Assembly (NCBI GenBank): GCA_963975575.1
Contig: CAXBHL010000001.1
Coordinates: 620,001-684,000 of the forward strand
Reading direction: 5' to 3'
DNA: 64,000 nt
Origin: UBA6054 sp963975575
GTDB lineage: Bacteria > Planctomycetota > Phycisphaerae > Phycisphaerales > UBA1924
The stretch's first letter is position 1; each line of letters opens with the position of its first letter. Of this stretch, positions 62,065 to 64,000 are shown piece after piece. Position numbers and translations under genes: made by a program. The notes below the pieces were generated by a model. It was not told the DNA's origin and searched no databases. It saw only the letters and a program-made list of their open reading frames with translations.

Positions 62065-62646
62065 TCAACGCTGCGGGCGCGCCGGGATGTGCTTCCAGAA
62101 GGTGTTGGCGTACCGGCTGTCGAACTTCACCGCGGTGATCTGGGTGTACCAGACGATGCTCGGCTTCTCCGCCCAGATGCCCAGGGAGTCGTAGCCGTGG
62201 AGCTCGGCGAAGCCGTCGTGGGTGCCCAGTAGCACGCCGAGGTGGAAGGTGATCCAGGTCTCGTCCTCGTCTTCACCCTCGCCCTCGAACTCTTCTGACT
62301 CGACGATCATGTGCGGGTACTGGGCCGCGACGGACTTGAGCGCGTCGGGCAGGGTGGCCAGGTTGATCTTCGGCGGGTTGTTCAGGCCCGCCAGCGCCCC
62401 CTCGCGTTCCAGCAGGGTCTGCCAGTGCGTCTCGAACTCGGTGCGCTGGACCGACTCGATGTCCTCGGTGCGGACGATGATGAAGCCGTCCGGGTCGAAG
62501 TCGTCCACGGTGTGGAACATGGCCAGCTTGTTGGACAGGCCCAGCAGGAAGCCCAGGATGGCCGTGTCGGAACCGTTCATGGTCACGCGGATCAACTGGT
62601 TGGTGTTGAGGTGGGGGCGGAGGTCCGGCGGCGTGTCTTTGGGCAT
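62065..62646 (-). CDS. hypothetical acidic protein
   Basis: Protein of 193 residues, soluble, no signal peptide. A first part with LIRVTMNGSDTAILGFLLGLSNKLAMFHTVDDFDPDGFIIVRTEDIESVQRTEF looks like a beta-barrel (Sm-like or SH3-like) domain; the middle holds an acidic stretch (EEFEGEGEDEDE); the end has YDSLGIWAEKPSIVWYTQITAVKFDSRY. The first domain resembles proteins of unknown function that carry a WYL-like or Sm-like fold, but I cannot name a family. No Shine-Dalgarno is convincing. Its upstream neighbour ends 67 bases away on the same strand. Confidence 0.72.
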   Translation of the reverse strand: MPKDTPPDLRPHLNTNQLIRVTMNGSDTAILGFLLGLSNKLAMFHTVDDFDPDGFIIVRTEDIESVQRTEFETHWQTLLEREGALAGLNNPPKINLATLPDALKSVAAQYPHMIVESEEFEGEGEDEDETWITFHLGVLLGTHDGFAELHGYDSLGIWAEKPSIVWYTQITAVKFDSRYANTFWKHIPARPQR

Positions 62647-62713
62647 GGGGGTTCCGGTCTGGCGGGGGGGGGTGGGGATTGGGTCAGCGGGATCAAAGCG
62701 CGTCCGCGCCGGG

Positions 62714-63223
62714 TCAGTCGGGCACCCAGGTGAAAAGCGTCGCGGGGGCGGGTTCGAGGATCATCAGGGCCGCCAGGGCCAGCGCGGGCAGGGCGAGGAT
62801 CAGCAGCCGTGTCAGGCGGCGGGCATTGTCGTCGGCGTGGAAACGCCGGATGGCGGGGACGAAGTAGAACGGGCTGATGAGCAGCCCCACGCCCGAGGCG
62901 GGCAGGATGACCATGCCGAACATGTTGCACCAGTAGAGCACGTCCAGCGAAGCGTGCTGGCCGTGGGGGATGAAACGGCCGCGCGGGATCCCCAGGATCC
63001 AGAAGGCGGTGATGTAGCCGCAGATGTGCGTGGCCAGAAAGAACCAGGCGGGGATCATCAGGGCGGCGAAGACGCGGAAGTTCCGCCCCCGGTCGATGCG
63101 GCGGAAGCGTGCGGCGTCGGTCCGGTTGATCGACGGCGTGCCGCACTCGGGGCAGGGCGCCTTCGGTGGGGTGTCCGCGAGGTCGTAGTCGCAGACCGGG
63201 CAGGGTTGGGCAGGCGGAGGCAC
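62714..63223 (-). CDS. zinc-ribbon multi-pass membrane protein
   Basis: Protein of 169 residues. N-terminal ribbon CPVCDYDLADTPPKAPCPECG, then three or four helices (VFAALMIPAWFFLATHICGYITAFWIL, VLYWCNMFGMVILPASGVGLLISPFYFVPAI, LLILALPALALAALMIL). It shares the N-terminal ribbon with the cluster at 50.7-55.2 kb, but the membrane part differs. GTG start at 63223, with TATGCT five bases upstream, suggesting a leaderless mRNA. It lies downstream of dnaA on the same strand. Function unknown. Confidence 0.78.
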   Translation of the reverse strand: MPPPAQPCPVCDYDLADTPPKAPCPECGTPSINRTDAARFRRIDRGRNFRVFAALMIPAWFFLATHICGYITAFWILGIPRGRFIPHGQHASLDVLYWCNMFGMVILPASGVGLLISPFYFVPAIRRFHADDNARRLTRLLILALPALALAALMILEPAPATLFTWVPD

Positions 63224-63228
63224 GCCGG

Positions 63229-63234
63229 AGCATA
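63229..63234 (-). promoter_or_regulatory. putative leaderless -10 element
   Basis: TATGCT on the minus strand, five bases before the GTG at 63223; the same hexamer precedes the zinc-ribbon gene at 50686. Confidence 0.45.
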
Positions 63235-63253
63235 CCGGCGTGGATGGAGAAGA

Positions 63254-63271
63254 AGCCGGCAGATGCCGGCT
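63254..63271 (-). terminator. possible terminator hairpin downstream of dnaA
   Basis: AGCCGGC and GCCGGCT with a four-base loop, followed on the minus strand by TTCTTCTCC. The T-run is broken, so it is weak. Confidence 0.4.
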
Positions 63272-63353
63272 CTTCGAGAGAGGGTGGAGTTGTCACCGTG
63301 CCGCGTGCGGTCGGAGGGCTGGAGCGCCCTGCGCCGGGCGTCGGTTCAGCGGT

Positions 63354-64000
63354 TCAGACGCCCATCGCCCGTTCCATGCGGGTGGTCAGTTCGCCGGCGG
63401 TGGTGCCGTCGAAGGCGGCGTTGACCGCGATGGGCTCTTCGGTCTTGAGACGCGACTGGAACCGCTGGTGGGCGGTGATCACCGTGGAGTGGTTCGGGCG
63501 TCCGATGGCCATGGCCAGTTCCGGGTAGCTGCGCCCGGTGTGCAGCTTGCCGAGGTGGACGATCAGCTCGCGGGCGAGGACGACCTTCTTGGCCCGGCCC
63601 TTGCCGCCGAGGTCGTCGCGGGTGACGGCCAACTCGCGGCAGACGGTGTCGATGATCTTGTCGATGCCCACGGGTCCGGGGCGGATGCCGGCCCGGTCCC
63701 CGGCCCGCATCTCGACCGCCTGGCGCACGTGGTCGGCGGAGAGGAACAGCCCGCGGTCGCGGTCGAGCAGGTTGGCCATCGCCTGGATCTGGGTCAGCGT
63801 GCCCTCGATGTCGCGGACGGTGGCGGCCGGGTCCTCGGTGATCCGCTGGACGAGGATCTCCAGGCCCTTGGGGTCCAGCGTGATGCCGCGACGCTTGGCC
63901 AACGCGGGCACCAGCCGGCGGACGAGGTCGGCGTCGGGCCGGGCGATGGGGGCGACCACGCCGGAGACGAGGCGGGAGGAGAGGGCCGCCTGCATGCGGG
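63354..64000 (-). CDS. dnaA: chromosomal replication initiator DnaA, C-terminal part
   Basis: The last 215 or so residues of DnaA, running off the window edge (5' end missing). The end of the AAA+ domain with SRLVSGVVAPIARPDADLVRRLV is followed by ITEDPAATVRDIEGTLTQI (sensor II region) and the domain IV DNA-binding helices with GRPNHSTVITAHQRF, the signature for DnaA-box recognition. The methionine at 63995 is internal, not the start. It is followed on the same strand by a zinc-ribbon protein, not by dnaN. I see no TTATCCACA boxes in the window part, so the origin, if close, lies to the right. Confidence 0.95.
   Translation of the reverse strand, partial: RMQAALSSRLVSGVVAPIARPDADLVRRLVPALAKRRGITLDPKGLEILVQRITEDPAATVRDIEGTLTQIQAMANLLDRDRGLFLSADHVRQAVEMRAGDRAGIRPGPVGIDKIIDTVCRELAVTRDDLGGKGRAKKVVLARELIVHLGKLHTGRSYPELAMAIGRPNHSTVITAHQRFQSRLKTEEPIAVNAAFDGTTAGELTTRMERAMGV

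Noticed and set aside
63354..64000. Replication origin next to dnaA
   Set aside because: No DnaA-box clusters or AT-rich unwinding element are visible between 62.6 and 64 kb; gene order alone is not evidence.

Overview
The window looks like a chromosomal segment of a high-GC member of the Planctomycetota, most likely the Phycisphaerae. The main clues are: secreted proteins ending in a paired EF-hand (dockerin-like) tail that finishes in YNAGCP; a prepilin-like N-terminus of the kind planctomycetes carry in many copies; several small zinc-ribbon membrane proteins sharing a CRxCRFDLAGL...CPECGRDL signature; a 16S rRNA gene standing alone without 23S/5S; and mixed use of Shine-Dalgarno starts and apparently leaderless starts. 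I see no insertion sequence, integrase, prophage or CRISPR array. Taxon and functions are read from sequence motifs by eye, without database search.

Layout. 0.1-1.4 kb: prepilin-like protein and a small membrane protein. 1.4-1.75 kb: FliN-like switch protein behind a sigma-54-like promoter and a long inverted repeat. 2.0-3.65 kb: acpP-fabF operon with a clear sigma-70 promoter. 4-8.9 kb: DUF1444 protein, FkbM methyltransferase, TrpG/PabA amidotransferase, an M48 membrane protease and a zinc-ribbon protein. 8.9-13.7 kb: operon of three secreted dockerin-tailed proteins (two tandem-duplicated WD-type proteins and a beta-helix protein) behind a strong sigma-54-like promoter with tandem TGGCC sites upstream. 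13.9-17.2 kb: OppA-OppB plus a lipoprotein, translationally coupled. 17.2-22.7 kb: periplasmic repeat protein, plant-type FNR, coiled-coil lipoprotein and a CX4CH protein, with a G17 tract between the last two. 22.8-28.8 kb: chemotaxis operon cheB-cheW-cheA-cheX-cheY-fapA behind a sigma-28-like promoter; its CheB lacks two catalytic residues. 29 kb: tRNA-Leu(GAG) with promoter and terminator.

29.7-43 kb: a glycosyltransferase, then an envelope cluster with three SPFH (HflK/HflC/stomatin) proteins, an ABC ATPase, two related ABC-2 permeases (one divergent) and a large membrane-anchored protein. The four junctions of the core genes are 0-4 bases or 50-odd bases long, so this looks like one functional unit and is the best candidate here for an undescribed system. 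43-50.5 kb: purC, a degenerate GH10-like protein, ComEA-like HhH protein, mfd and phoU. 50.7-55.2 kb: three tandem zinc-ribbon membrane paralogues, the middle one frameshifted. 55.3-57.5 kb: a monocistronic 16S rRNA unit with its own promoter, leader hairpins, flanking 23-base complementary arms and terminator. 57.5-60.6 kb: comF, mcsB and mcsA overlapping by four bases each, then rpmB. 60.7-64 kb: DegT-type aminotransferase, two small proteins and the 3' part of dnaA, cut by the window edge.

Regulation visible by eye: sigma-70 promoters (16S, acpP, rpmB, tRNA-Leu, the 17.2-kb gene), two GG-N10-GC sigma-54-like promoters, one sigma-28-like promoter, and a recurrent -10-like hexamer (TANNNT or ACAAT type) placed 5-6 bases before the start codon of at least eight genes.
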